A stretch of DNA of 64,000 nt from Anaerorudis cellulosivorans (GTDB taxonomy: Bacteria; Bacteroidota; Bacteroidia; Bacteroidales; Dysgonomonadaceae): assembly GCF_025943985.1 (NCBI RefSeq), contig NZ_JAPCWE010000011.1:1-64000 (forward strand), written 5' to 3'. The notes beneath the pieces were generated by a model. That model was given only the letters and a program-made list of their open reading frames with translations. It had not been told where the DNA came from and made no database searches. Of the stretch, positions 9,661-17,257 are shown piece by piece (within the stretch, counting starts at the first letter, position 1; the number at the start of each line of letters is the position of its first letter). Made by a program: the position numbers and the translations under genes.

Positions 9661-11193
9661 TTAAATGGTGAAACCAATTTTCTTCAGATTTGCCTTTATC
9701 GCATCATCCAATTCTTTTGCTTTCTGCATTTGCGCTGAAAGGGTAGTGGTGAGTTTTTGCATTTTTTCTTCAAATGCCTCATCGTCTTCTTCTACTTGTT
9801 TGAAGTCAATGTATCTTCCCGGAGTCAGGATATAATTGTTTTTGCGGATATCTTGAATATTGGCAGATTTACAAAAACCTGGAATGTCTTTGTATTCGCT
9901 AAATTGCTCTTTGCTTCGCCATTTATGGTAAGTGTCCGCGATTTGAGTTATATCCTTGTCGGTCAGTTCACGTTGTTTTCTGCTAATCATTGTTCCCATC
10001 TCTCGGGCGTCAATAAAAAGCACTTCATGGGTGCGGTTTCTGAATTTGTTGGTTTCAGTTTTGTTGCGCGCTAAAAACCACAAACAAGCTGGAATTTGGG
10101 TATTGTAAAACAATTGCGAAGGCAATGCTACCATACAATCCACCAAGTCGGCTTCAATCATTGCTTTTCTGATTTCACCTTCGGTGGCTATTTCAGAACT
10201 CATACTTCCGTTAGCCAAAACAATACCTGCCGTGCCATAAGGTGCTAATTTGCTCACAAAATGTTGCAACCAAGCATAGTTGGCATTGCCTGCAGGCGGC
10301 ATTCCGTATTTCCACTTGTGGGTTTCTGCTTTGTTGATATTGTAATCACTAACATTGAATGGTGGATTTGCCAATATATAATCCACTTTTAGATCAGGGA
10401 ACTTGTCATTCATCAAAGTGTCCCCTAATTCAATTTTGGCGTCAATCCCACGGATGGCCAAATTCATTTTTGCCAACCGATAGGTAGTAGGGTTGCTCTC
10501 TTGTCCAAAGATGGAAATTTTGCCTTTGCGGTGTTCGTGCAGTTCAATGAACTTTTCGCTTTGGACAAACATTCCACCGCTGCCGCAACAACCGTCATAC
10601 ACCCGTTTTTCAGCTTCGGGGGCAAGCATTTCCACCAGGAGTTTTACAATGCTGGCAGGCGTATAAAACTGTCCGCCTTTTTTGCCTTCGGCATCTGCAA
10701 ACTGTCCCAAGAAATATTCGAATACAAAGCCCAAAACGTCTTTGCCTTTTCCGTTTCCGCCTTTGCTTAGAGAGATGGAGCCAATCAGGTCAATAAGTTC
10801 ACCAAGTCTTTGTTTGTCGAGTGCAGGTCGGGCATAGTCTTTTGGCAAAACGCCTTTTAGTGCAACATTGTCTCTTTCAATGCTGTCCATTGCTTCGTCA
10901 ATCTCTTTGCCTATTGTCGGCAGTTTAGCTCTGCCTTGAAGCCATTTCCAACGTGCCTGTGGTGGCACATAAAAAACTCTTTCTGCGGTGTATTCATCTT
11001 TATCTTCCGGATCGGCTCCCGTTTCGTGTTTGGTCGCTTCCAGTTGATCGTAAAGCTCTTCAAAAGCGTCTGAAATATATTTTAGGAAAATCAACCCTAA
11101 GACAACATGCTTATATTCAGCCGCATCCATATTGTTGCGAAGTTTGTCGGCTGCTTGCCAAAGGGTTTTTTCTAATTCTAAATTCTCACTCAT
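9661..11193 (-). CDS. hsdM: Type I DNA N6-adenine methyltransferase subunit M
   Basis: The 510-residue protein is a standard HsdM. An N-terminal helical HsdM_N domain (about 5-140) is followed by the methyltransferase fold with GGQFYTP at 173-179, the S-adenosylmethionine-binding motif DGCCGSGG at 200-207 (a DPACGSGG variant), and the adenine-binding motif NPPF at 276-279. With HsdS it methylates adenine in the recognition sequence and protects host DNA. It is the first gene of the operon, reading from a -7 element at 11224-11231 with a leader of about 30 bases. It ends 13 bases before the preferred start of the next gene. Confidence 0.95.
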   Translation of the reverse strand: MSENLELEKTLWQAADKLRNNMDAAEYKHVVLGLIFLKYISDAFEELYDQLEATKHETGADPEDKDEYTAERVFYVPPQARWKWLQGRAKLPTIGKEIDEAMDSIERDNVALKGVLPKDYARPALDKQRLGELIDLIGSISLSKGGNGKGKDVLGFVFEYFLGQFADAEGKKGGQFYTPASIVKLLVEMLAPEAEKRVYDGCCGSGGMFVQSEKFIELHEHRKGKISIFGQESNPTTYRLAKMNLAIRGIDAKIELGDTLMNDKFPDLKVDYILANPPFNVSDYNINKAETHKWKYGMPPAGNANYAWLQHFVSKLAPYGTAGIVLANGSMSSEIATEGEIRKAMIEADLVDCMVALPSQLFYNTQIPACLWFLARNKTETNKFRNRTHEVLFIDAREMGTMISRKQRELTDKDITQIADTYHKWRSKEQFSEYKDIPGFCKSANIQDIRKNNYILTPGRYIDFKQVEEDDEAFEEKMQKLTTTLSAQMQKAKELDDAIKANLKKIGFTI

Positions 11194-11223
11194 TTGTTGT
11201 CTGTTATGCTAAATTTTAATTGT

Positions 11224-11231
11224 CAAAGCTA
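11224..11231 (-). promoter_or_regulatory. -7 element of the restriction operon promoter
   Basis: On the minus strand the octamer is TAGCTTTG, matching the Bacteroidota -7 consensus TAnnTTTG. It lies 31 bases upstream of the hsdM start. A convincing -33 element at the usual distance is not clear, although TTTG occurs about 26 bases further upstream. Confidence 0.55.
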
Positions 11232-11455
11232 GTTTTTTAAATGCCTTGTCGTTCTGTCAAACCGTGATAGTTGTCCCATGGTGCGTTGGGGCAAAAGCAA
11301 ATGTGCTGCATTGCGTTGGCTATGAGCGTGGGGATGCAGCTCTTTTGATTTTGCTGAAGCGTTGGCATTTTTTCTTTCATTTTTCTGTTCGTTTTCTGTC
11401 GGTCGTGTTGTTTTTTAGGGTTGCACACAACGTCTTATTTACGCAATAAATAAAC

Positions 11456-11522
11456 AACTTTCGTAAATATCCGATTTATAACATTCGTATACCGTGCGAA
11501 ATCGGGGGTGTTTGCGAAAGTT
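11456..11522. other. Hairpin downstream of truncated DUF6371 copy 1
   Basis: AACTTTCGTAAATATCCG (11456-11473) pairs imperfectly with the arm at 11503-11522, which ends in TTTGCGAAAGTT. Next to it is a second small palindrome, TTATTTA-CGCAA-TAAATAA (11436-11454). Together they sit between the DUF6371 stop codon and the cassette junction at 11431/11432. They could be a terminator or part of the recombination site used by the attached unit. The same structure is repeated in copy 2. Confidence 0.5.
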
Positions 11523-11594
11523 ATTTGAATATGAATTATTATGTCTTTTTTTAGTTAAGAAACCAAAGATAACAAAAAATATAAATAGAAAAAA

Positions 11595-12534
11595 CTAAAA
11601 GCTCTCAATAATATAATCTGCGATATCATAACCTTCTTCAGCTTGATATGCAGAGGCATGTTTTTCAATGAGATTTGATATTTCGATTTTACAGAACACT
11701 GCGCTTTTTATTTGCATTGATTTCTTTTCCCATTTATCAAAGCAACCGGCATCGGGGTATAGGACTACATTTTTATTTTGGAGTACTCTTGATTTCTCAA
11801 CGTTTAGGCCGTTGAGGTTGCCTGCTGCAAGCCAATTGTAGTTATCGAAGATAATACTTCCTATAACGGCTGTTTTTTCTGCCTCAACGATTGCGATTGG
11901 TTTGTCGGGGTAAAGGCGGATGAGGTGTTCACCGAAGTAGCATTGGCATAGGTTGAAGTTGGCAGATTCGGAATTACTTTTTTTGGTGTTTCCTTTTTTG
12001 GAGTTTCTTTTTTTTAATATGTTGTGCACCCAGTTTATTGCTCCGGTCTTGTTTTTGATTCGTTTCCCGGTGTTGGGGTTGTATTGCATTATCTTTCCGG
12101 TGCGAACTTTACCATTTATATCGATCTGCCAGAAAATGACGCTTTGGTTTTTTGTTGCTCCAAGAGCGTAATTTCTCATTGCATTTTCAATTTTATCGCG
12201 CGAAAAGTGCTTGCACAGGAAGCGTACAAAATTAGAGTTGAACGAGACGGATTGTTTAACATAACTGAGAGGGATACAATCTATCTTACGTTGCGAAGTC
12301 TTCAGGCGAACTGTGTGAGCCTGCAAAGGTGCTGAGTTTGGTTTATTATATTTATGATCATTAAAGTATTGTCGTGGAGGATAGTGATATCCACATTTAA
12401 TTGCCCGGTTGCATATTCCAACAGTAGGATGAATTGGTTCTCCTGTGTTTCCATCCAAATATAAAGTAAAGGTTTGCTTTACTTTACAATTTGGGCAAGT
12501 ATGACGTGTTCCCCTACCCTTATAAGGTTCGAGA
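11595..12534 (-). pseudogene. 5'-truncated DUF6371/Toprim primase-like gene, copy 1
   Basis: The frame matches the intact protein at 13846-14886 from its residues LEPYKG onward to the end, with similar but clearly diverged sequence. It retains zinc-ligand cysteines, the IAIVEAEKTAV Toprim-like segment and the DAGCF aspartate region. Upstream of 12534 the match ends and an in-frame TGA follows at once, so about 20 N-terminal residues including the start codon are missing. Translation could only begin at a non-ATG codon, such as the TTG at 12458. I treat it as a remnant. The break point coincides with a 14-bp palindrome, GAGAAACGTTTCTC. Confidence 0.7.
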
Positions 12535-12666
12535 AACGTTTCTCAGCTATACGCAGGCAGGGATTTTAACCACTGAACTTCCTACGAAGAACTGAACTTC
12601 AAATTTACCACTTTCCTGTCTTACGAAGCACGAACCCCCTGCTTGCGTATAGGTGATGTTATGCGG
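12531..12666 (-). other. attC-like palindrome beside erm(F)
   Basis: CTATACGCAGGCAGGG (12547-12562) is complementary at 15 of 16 positions to the arm at 12635-12652 (CCCCCTGCTTGCGTATAG), with a 72-base loop. The outer edges are the perfect palindrome GAGAAACGTTTCTC (12531-12544) on one side and GTTATGCGG (12658-12666) on the other, giving the AAC...GTT outer cores of an attC site. The loop size matches that of the site at 489-621. The site separates erm(F) from the truncated DUF6371 copy. It is not a terminator, as there is no T-run at either arm. Confidence 0.55.
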
Positions 12667-12697
12667 TCGGCTTTCATTTTCTCTTCTTTCTCGTTAA

Positions 12698-12723
12698 TTT
12701 GTCAAGCAAAGTTACTAAATTTG
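12698..12723 (+). promoter_or_regulatory. Probable erm(F) promoter
   Basis: TTTG at 12698-12701 is followed by TAAATTTG at 12716-12723, which matches the Bacteroidota -7 consensus TAnnTTTG. The spacing of 14 bases is shorter than the usual 19 or so, so only the -7 element is well supported. It leaves a leader of about 70 bases before erm(F). Confidence 0.5.
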
Positions 12724-12796
12724 CAGTCAAGCAATTTCAATTTTTGAATTATGAATTGTGATTTGAATTCAAGTATTCACCTGTAAGAAGTTACTA

Positions 12797-13597
12797 ATGA
12801 CAAAAAAGAAATTGCCCGTTCGTTTTACGGGTCAGCACTTTACTATTGATAAAGTGCTAATAAAAGATGCAATAAGACAAGCAAATATAAGTAATCAGGA
12901 TACGGTTTTAGATATTGGGGCAGGCAAGGGGTTTCTTACTGTTCATTTATTAAAAATCGCCAACAATGTTGTTGCTATTGAAAACGACACAGCTTTGGTT
13001 GAACATTTACGAAAATTATTTTCTGATGCCCGAAATGTTCAAGTTGTCGGTTGTGATTTTAGGAATTTTGCAGTTCCGAAATTTCCTTTCAAAGTGGTGT
13101 CAAATATTCCTTATGGCATTACTTCCGATATTTTCAAAATCCTGATGTTTGAGAGTCTTGGAAATTTTCTGGGAGGTTCCATTATCCTTCAGTTAGAACC
13201 TACACAAAAGTTATTTTCGAGGAAGCTTTACAATCCATATACCGTTTTCTATCATACTTTTTTTGATTTGAAACTTGTCTATGAGGTAGGTCCTGAAAGT
13301 TTCTTGCCACCGCCAACTGTCAAATCAGCCCTGTTAAACATTAAAAGAAAACACTTATTTTTTGATTTTAAGTTTAAAGCCAAATACTTAGCATTTATTT
13401 CCTGTCTGTTAGAGAAACCTGATTTATCTGTAAAAACAGCTTTAAAGTCGATTTTCAGGAAAAGTCAGGTCAGGTCAATTTCGGAAAAATTCGGTTTAAA
13501 CCTTAATGCTCAAATTGTTTGTTTGTCTCCAAGTCAATGGGTAAACTGTTTTTTGGAAATGCTGGAAGTTGTCCCTGAAAAATTTCATCCTTCGTAG
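12797..13597 (+). CDS. ermF: 23S rRNA adenine N6-methyltransferase Erm(F)
   Basis: The 266-residue protein has the length of Erm(F) and, from memory of that family, is nearly identical to it. Erm enzymes dimethylate A2058 of 23S rRNA and give resistance to macrolides, lincosamides and streptogramin B. The S-adenosylmethionine motif is VLDIGAGKGF (37-46) and the catalytic motif is NIPYGI (103-108). The C-terminal helical domain is complete. It is the only plus-strand gene in the accessory region. It sits between two primase-like copies in a cassette-like unit with its own promoter, so it was acquired horizontally. Confidence 0.97.
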   Translation: MTKKKLPVRFTGQHFTIDKVLIKDAIRQANISNQDTVLDIGAGKGFLTVHLLKIANNVVAIENDTALVEHLRKLFSDARNVQVVGCDFRNFAVPKFPFKVVSNIPYGITSDIFKILMFESLGNFLGGSIILQLEPTQKLFSRKLYNPYTVFYHTFFDLKLVYEVGPESFLPPPTVKSALLNIKRKHLFFDFKFKAKYLAFISCLLEKPDLSVKTALKSIFRKSQVRSISEKFGLNLNAQIVCLSPSQWVNCFLEMLEVVPEKFHPS

Positions 13598-13664
13598 TTC
13601 AAAGTCGGGTGGTTGTCAAGGTGATTTTTTTTGGTTTGGTGTCGTCTTTTAAGCTGCCGCATAA

Positions 13665-14824
13665 CGTGTTATTTACGTAATAAATAAACAACTTTCGCAA
13701 ATATCCGATTTATAACATTCGTATATCCCTGCATAACCGGAATGTTTACGAAAGTTATTCGAATATGATTTATTATATCTTTTTTTAGTTAACAAATCTA
13801 ATTATGTTAAAATTCAAAGATAACGAAAAATATAAATAGAATAAACTAAAAACCCTCAATAATATAATCTGCGATATCGTAACCGTCTGTGGTTTGATCT
13901 GCAGTAGCGTGATTTTCAATTAGGTGGGATGTTTCGATTTTACAGAAGACTTCGCTTTTGATTTGCATTGATTTCTTTGTCCATCTTTGATAACAGCCGG
14001 CATCAGGGAATAAGATTACATGTTTATCGCGTAGGACTTTTGATTTTTCAATGTTGAGGCCGTTGAGGTTTCCGGCTGCAAGCCAATTATAATTATCGAA
14101 GATCATGCTTGCTATGACTGCGGTCTTCTCTGCCTCAACAATTGCGATCGTTTTGTTAGGATAGAATTTGAGTAGGTGTTCTCCGAAATAGCATTGGTTG
14201 AGGTTGTAGTTGGTGTATTTGGGATTTCTTCTTTTTAAAATATTGTGTACCCAGTTTATTGCACCTGATTTGTGTTTGATTCGCTTTCCGGTATCGGGAT
14301 TATATTGCATTATCTTACCAGTACGCACTTTACCTTTTATATCTATTTGCCAGAATATTACACTACCATTTTTGGTTGCTCCAAGGGCATAGTTTTCTAT
14401 TGCCTTTTTCACGTTCTCACGAGGGAAATGTTTACAAAGAAAGCGGACGAAGTTAGAATTAGCTGAAACGGACTCTTTAACGTATTTACGAGGGATTAAA
14501 TCCATTCTTGGTGGCACATCTAATGAGAGTTGAGGTTTGGTTTTAGAATGCTTACTTGGTCGTCTGTTTGTGTTATGGGAGCTTATAGGGTTATTATTAG
14601 ATTGAGAGATATACTTTCCGGATCTACTTTTCCACAATTCGGGATGATCTGCAAAATATTGTCGTGGAGGATAGTGATATCCACATTTAATTGCCCGGTT
14701 GCATATTCCAACAGTAGGATGAATTGGTTCTCCAGTATTTCCATCTAAATATAAAGTAAAGGTTTTCTTTACTTTACAATTTGGGCAAGTGTGACGTGTA
14801 CCCATACCCTTGTAAGGTTCGAGA
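13665..14824. repeat. Diverged direct repeat, copy 2 (DUF6371 gene plus downstream site)
   Basis: This is the intact counterpart of 11432-12534. It shares the junction sequence, the small TTATTTA palindrome, the CTTTCG/CGAAAG hairpin and most of the DUF6371 reading frame. Beyond 14824 copy 2 continues into the N-terminus of the gene and the iteron-like cluster, while copy 1 breaks off. The erm(F) unit is attached at its left end. Confidence 0.75.
13690..13756. other. Hairpin downstream of DUF6371 copy 2
   Basis: AACTTTCGCAAATATCCG (13690-13707) pairs imperfectly with CCGGAATGTTTACGAAAGTT (13737-13756), leaving a loop of about 29 bases. The adjoining TTATTTA-CGTAA-TAAATAA palindrome spans 13670-13688. 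The stem has compensated and conserved positions relative to copy 1, which suggests the structure matters. It may act as terminator of the DUF6371 gene or as part of the integration site at 13665. Confidence 0.5.
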
Positions 14825-14886
14825 TATGGTTGTTTATAAAAAGACATGAGATTATTAATGTGTTGCAGGAAGTTCACTTTCTGCAC
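13846..14886 (-). CDS. DUF6371/Toprim-like DNA primase-related protein
   Basis: The 346-residue protein looks like a mobile-element primase relative. A zinc-ribbon-like N-terminus has CPNC (C34, C37), C62 and C69, followed by HYPP. A Toprim-like core has IAIVEAEKTAV and a later DAGCY segment. Such proteins accompany replication modules of integrative elements in Bacteroidota. The first in-frame start is GTG at 14886, which lies inside the iteron-like repeats. An ATG at 14847 (MSFYKQP) is a realistic alternative that would remove 13 residues. Its partner is the D5-type helicase upstream at 14994. A diverged truncated copy lies at 11595. Confidence 0.75.
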   Translation of the reverse strand: MQKVNFLQHINNLMSFYKQPYLEPYKGMGTRHTCPNCKVKKTFTLYLDGNTGEPIHPTVGICNRAIKCGYHYPPRQYFADHPELWKSRSGKYISQSNNNPISSHNTNRRPSKHSKTKPQLSLDVPPRMDLIPRKYVKESVSANSNFVRFLCKHFPRENVKKAIENYALGATKNGSVIFWQIDIKGKVRTGKIMQYNPDTGKRIKHKSGAINWVHNILKRRNPKYTNYNLNQCYFGEHLLKFYPNKTIAIVEAEKTAVIASMIFDNYNWLAAGNLNGLNIEKSKVLRDKHVILFPDAGCYQRWTKKSMQIKSEVFCKIETSHLIENHATADQTTDGYDIADYIIEGF

Positions 14887-14969
14887 ATTCTACACTTTTT
14901 ATGTGTAGAACGTGCCTTTTTCAGTCTAAATATCTTGAAATAGTGTAGAAAGTGTAATAAGTGCAGAAT
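14875..14969. repeat. Iteron-like 9-bp repeats in dyad arrangement, candidate origin
   Basis: The left cluster reads CACTTTCTG, CACATTCTA, CACTTTTTA in tandem (14875-14901). The right cluster, around 14942-14968, reads AGTGTAGAA, AGTGTAATA, AGTGCAGAA in the opposite orientation. One further copy, GTGTAGAACGTG, lies between at 14903-14914. The 12-mer GTGTAGAANGTG therefore occurs three times, plus GTGCAGAAAGTG once. The cluster lies between the primase-like gene and the D5 helicase gene, the usual place for a replicon origin or its operator. Origin function is inferred. Confidence 0.55.
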
Positions 14970-14993
14970 TTAGAACAGTTATTTAATTTACCC

Positions 14994-16541
14994 TTAACTT
15001 ACTGCATTATTGTCCGAGGTTGAGAATATTATTCTCTCAACATTTACAGCCATACCATAATTTTTCCGTTCAATAAGAATTCCCAGGTTCCGGATTCGAT
15101 CACTAAAATTTCTCTTAGTTACCGGGATATAATTATCATCCTTACAGAAAGATTTAAAATCACTGTACAATTTACTCAATGGAATAAACTTATCAGTATT
15201 AGTGCTGTACCTCTCATCAATGAAGAGAGCAACTGTATTAGATTCCCTTTTATATTTATTTAGAATATTATCCGCCGCATCACACTGAGTGAAGTTCTTT
15301 TGTTGTAGTAACCTTTTCAGTCCGTCCAGGACCCAGTTGAAAACTCCTGATAATTCATTATTAATTATTTTACTAGCCAACTGTTTATCCTGTTTATTCT
15401 CCGGAATTGTAACATCAAAAGGAATAATAAGAAACCTACGAAAGAATGCATTATTCACCTCAACATCCTTTGGAAGCTCATTGCAGTTAAATATCAGTTT
15501 AGCATAATTTGTAAGCGTGAATGGCTCACCATATGGTAGTCGAGCCTCAACAGGCTCACCAGACACCAACTGTTTGAAAATAGATGTTTCAAGCTTACCA
15601 TTAATCTCACTTGCATAGTTAACAAGCTTATTGGCCAACATAGAACGAAAATAACCATTTTCATTTGTAAGGTTCTGAAGAGAAAAATTACTCACGTTTT
15701 CAGTACCACCCAGGAGAGCATTAACGATCTCGAAGAAAACAGACTTTCCATTTGCACCGGTACCATATAAAACCAGAGACTTCTCGAGTTTTAAAACAGA
15801 AGTTTTAATAAAAAGATAACCGAGATATTCAGCTAATATCTTTTGTCTGTTTATATCGGGCAAAACAGTGTTTAGATAATCATCAAAGATAGGACACTCT
15901 GCCTTTTCATCATAAGGGAACGGAAGCTGATAAGTTAGAAAATCATTCCTGTCAGGCTTTCTCAGATGCATTTTACTACCATCGATCTCAAAGGTACCGT
16001 TCTTAAGATTTATCAAAACAGAATTATCATTCTGTTGAGGTTTTGGAAGTCTGGAAACAGACAGAAATTGTTGCAACAATTGTCGGCGAAAAGTATATAG
16101 CCTGGCATCGAATTTATAAACACCCATTTTTTCGGCAGCCTTACCAAGGAATATTTGGAAATCCTGAGACTCTACACAACTCCAATACTCACCATTATAC
16201 AAGTAAATGAAATTATGATTCCTGCAAACTCCCCAATTATTCTTATCCGCTGTTTCAAGAATTTTCTCAACACACGTAACAAGGAAATGCTTCTGCAGTA
16301 ATTTCTGATCATCATTTAAGAAACCAGCCTCATTTCTGAAATCCACCTCATCGATTTGCTCATAAAGAGAAAACAGAATTTGAGAATGATCTTTAACCGG
16401 TTCACTTTCAATTAAATCGAACTGTTTTTCAAATTCACTTAAATCAAGATCGAGTAAATCAATAAAATTTTGTTTATCAGAAACACTTACTACATTATTT
16501 TCTTCAGTTACTCTTCCATTAACTTCACATTTCACTAGCAT
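14994..16541 (-). CDS. D5/SF3-type replicative helicase (P4-family primase C-terminal type)
   Basis: The 515-residue protein has a D5_N-like middle region and a superfamily 3 helicase domain. Walker A is GTGANGKS at 260-267. It is followed by NYASEINGKLETSIFKQLVS, the sensor segment AKLIFNCNELP, and FFRRFLIIPF carrying the arginine finger. The C-terminal region (KYKRESNTVALFIDE) matches phage/plasmid primase-helicases of the P4 and D5 type. It should unwind the element's origin. Its start overlaps the preceding helix-turn-helix gene by 17 bases. It probably works with the DUF6371 protein, which could supply the primase part that this shorter protein lacks. Confidence 0.88.
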   Translation of the reverse strand: MLVKCEVNGRVTEENNVVSVSDKQNFIDLLDLDLSEFEKQFDLIESEPVKDHSQILFSLYEQIDEVDFRNEAGFLNDDQKLLQKHFLVTCVEKILETADKNNWGVCRNHNFIYLYNGEYWSCVESQDFQIFLGKAAEKMGVYKFDARLYTFRRQLLQQFLSVSRLPKPQQNDNSVLINLKNGTFEIDGSKMHLRKPDRNDFLTYQLPFPYDEKAECPIFDDYLNTVLPDINRQKILAEYLGYLFIKTSVLKLEKSLVLYGTGANGKSVFFEIVNALLGGTENVSNFSLQNLTNENGYFRSMLANKLVNYASEINGKLETSIFKQLVSGEPVEARLPYGEPFTLTNYAKLIFNCNELPKDVEVNNAFFRRFLIIPFDVTIPENKQDKQLASKIINNELSGVFNWVLDGLKRLLQQKNFTQCDAADNILNKYKRESNTVALFIDERYSTNTDKFIPLSKLYSDFKSFCKDDNYIPVTKRNFSDRIRNLGILIERKNYGMAVNVERIIFSTSDNNAVS

Positions 16542-16797
16542 TCATACCTCCTTTCTCATCATCTTCACTCTCGTAATCACCTCTTCTTAAATCACCATTA
16601 TAATTTTCTTTGAGTAATAAAAAGATGTCCGACTTTCTGTAATATAACTTACCTTTAATCCGTGAGAAAGGGAGCAGACCTTCAATTCTCCAGGTCTGTA
16701 AAGTACGCTGACTAATATGCATGTTAGTGCATACATCCTGAGCATCAATCCAGTCAGACCATTCATCTTGCCGATCAGTTAAATCTACTCCTTTCAT
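16525..16797 (-). CDS. Small helix-turn-helix protein (excisionase/MerR-like)
   Basis: This 90-residue protein has a winged helix-turn-helix of the HTH_17/excisionase kind at about 16-62, with WIDAQDVCTNMHISQRTLQ followed by WRIEGLLPFSRIKGKLYYRKSDI. The tail is acidic. Proteins of this type act as excision factors or as repressors in integrative elements. Its start overlaps the end of the next HTH gene upstream by 4 bases and its end overlaps the helicase gene, so the three form one operon. Confidence 0.8.
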   Translation of the reverse strand: MKGVDLTDRQDEWSDWIDAQDVCTNMHISQRTLQTWRIEGLLPFSRIKGKLYYRKSDIFLLLKENYNGDLRRGDYESEDDEKGGMNASEM

Positions 16798-17156
16798 AGG
16801 CTCCTCCTTCTTATATTATTACGGATACGCATAGTCTGTTCCTCAATAGCTGCTTCCAGATCTTCCTTTTCTTTGCTATCACTTATCAACCATTCATCAA
16901 TTTCGCTTTTTAGAAACTGTAATTTCTTCCCTTTCTTATGATAAGGAATAAATTTAGAGCATACCCAACCGTAAACAGTTTGTTTGGCCGGCTTCGCTGG
17001 CAGATAAGAACACAGTTCATCAACATTCATCCATACAACTTCATCAGGTTTGGAATTCAATGTAGCTTCGATCATGTTTTCAAGATTTCCAATTTTCTCA
17101 ATCAGAACAGTAATTGCTTCAGGTACTTCATTAAATGTAATTGTTTTGTCATCCAT
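16794..17156 (-). CDS. Helix-turn-helix domain protein
   Basis: The 120-residue protein has a short coiled N-terminus (about 10-35), a helix-turn-helix of the HTH_17 type at about 42-91 (VDELCSYLPAKPAKQTVYGW then KGKKLQFLKSEIDEWL), and a basic C-terminal helix ending RIRNNIRRRSL. It is the first gene of the minus-strand replication operon. It lies just downstream of a terminator and a set of GTTACA repeats, which could be its operator. Two tandem HTH proteins of this sort are common in Bacteroidota integrative elements. Confidence 0.8.
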   Translation of the reverse strand: MDDKTITFNEVPEAITVLIEKIGNLENMIEATLNSKPDEVVWMNVDELCSYLPAKPAKQTVYGWVCSKFIPYHKKGKKLQFLKSEIDEWLISDSKEKEDLEAAIEEQTMRIRNNIRRRSL

Positions 17157-17199
17157 AATATTAATGGCATTAATAGACTTATTTATGTGCCAATAAAAA

Positions 17200-17229
17200 A
17201 TAAGCCACCACCTCTACAGTGAGGTGATG
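17200..17229 (-). terminator. Rho-independent terminator after the 486-residue protein gene
   Basis: On the minus strand ATCACCTC and GAGGTGGT form an 8-bp stem with a 6-base loop (ACTGTA). GGCTTATTTTTTATT follows directly. This separates the 486-residue protein gene from the helix-turn-helix operon. Confidence 0.7.
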
Positions 17230-17257
17230 GGACAAATATAGATAGCTAAATATAGGC

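Larger units (their letters stand above)
615..11431 (-). mobile_element. Cassette-like unit carrying the type I restriction operon
   Basis: The unit starts with GTTGTGTGC (615-623) and ends with its exact complement GCACACAAC (11423-11431). The match extends inward to GTTGTGTGCTGCCC against GTTGTGTGCAACCC, 12 of 14 positions. Complementary ends of this sort are what an integron gene cassette shows after insertion at G/TTRRRY. The unit holds all seven operon genes and nothing else, and an attC-like palindrome follows its 3' end at 489-621. At about 10.8 kb it is far larger than ordinary cassettes, so another site-specific or transposition mechanism is possible. Confidence 0.45.
11432..12534. 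repeat. Diverged direct repeat, copy 1 (DUF6371 gene plus downstream site)
   Basis: This stretch aligns with 13665-14824 from the cassette junction (ACGTSTTATTTACG) through the downstream hairpin and the DUF6371 reading frame to the word GGTTCGAGA. Beyond that point similarity stops abruptly. Copies differ by many substitutions and an in-frame length difference (287 against 346 residues), so this is not a recent duplication. Each copy has a different resistance or defence unit attached at the same base on its left. Confidence 0.75.
12658..13665 (+). mobile_element. Cassette-like unit carrying erm(F)
   Basis: The unit begins with GTTATGCGG (12658-12666) and ends with CCGCATAAC (13657-13665), exact complements of 9 bases. 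The similarity extends to GTTATGCGGTCGGC against GTTATGCGGCAGC. It contains erm(F), a leader of about 139 bases with its own promoter, and 68 bases of trailer. If the attC-like site at 12531-12666 belongs to it, the gene lies in reverse orientation relative to the site. No IS4351 copy, the usual partner of erm(F) in Bacteroides transposons, is visible. Confidence 0.5.

Noticed and set aside
11237-11449. Short opposing frames between hsdM and the DUF6371 remnant
   Set aside because: Both strands are open by chance over the operon promoter and cassette end; neither translation looks protein-like.
12541-12796. IS4351 or another transposase upstream of erm(F)
   Set aside because: No transposase frame is present. 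The stretch is explained by the attC-like palindrome, the cassette boundary and the promoter.
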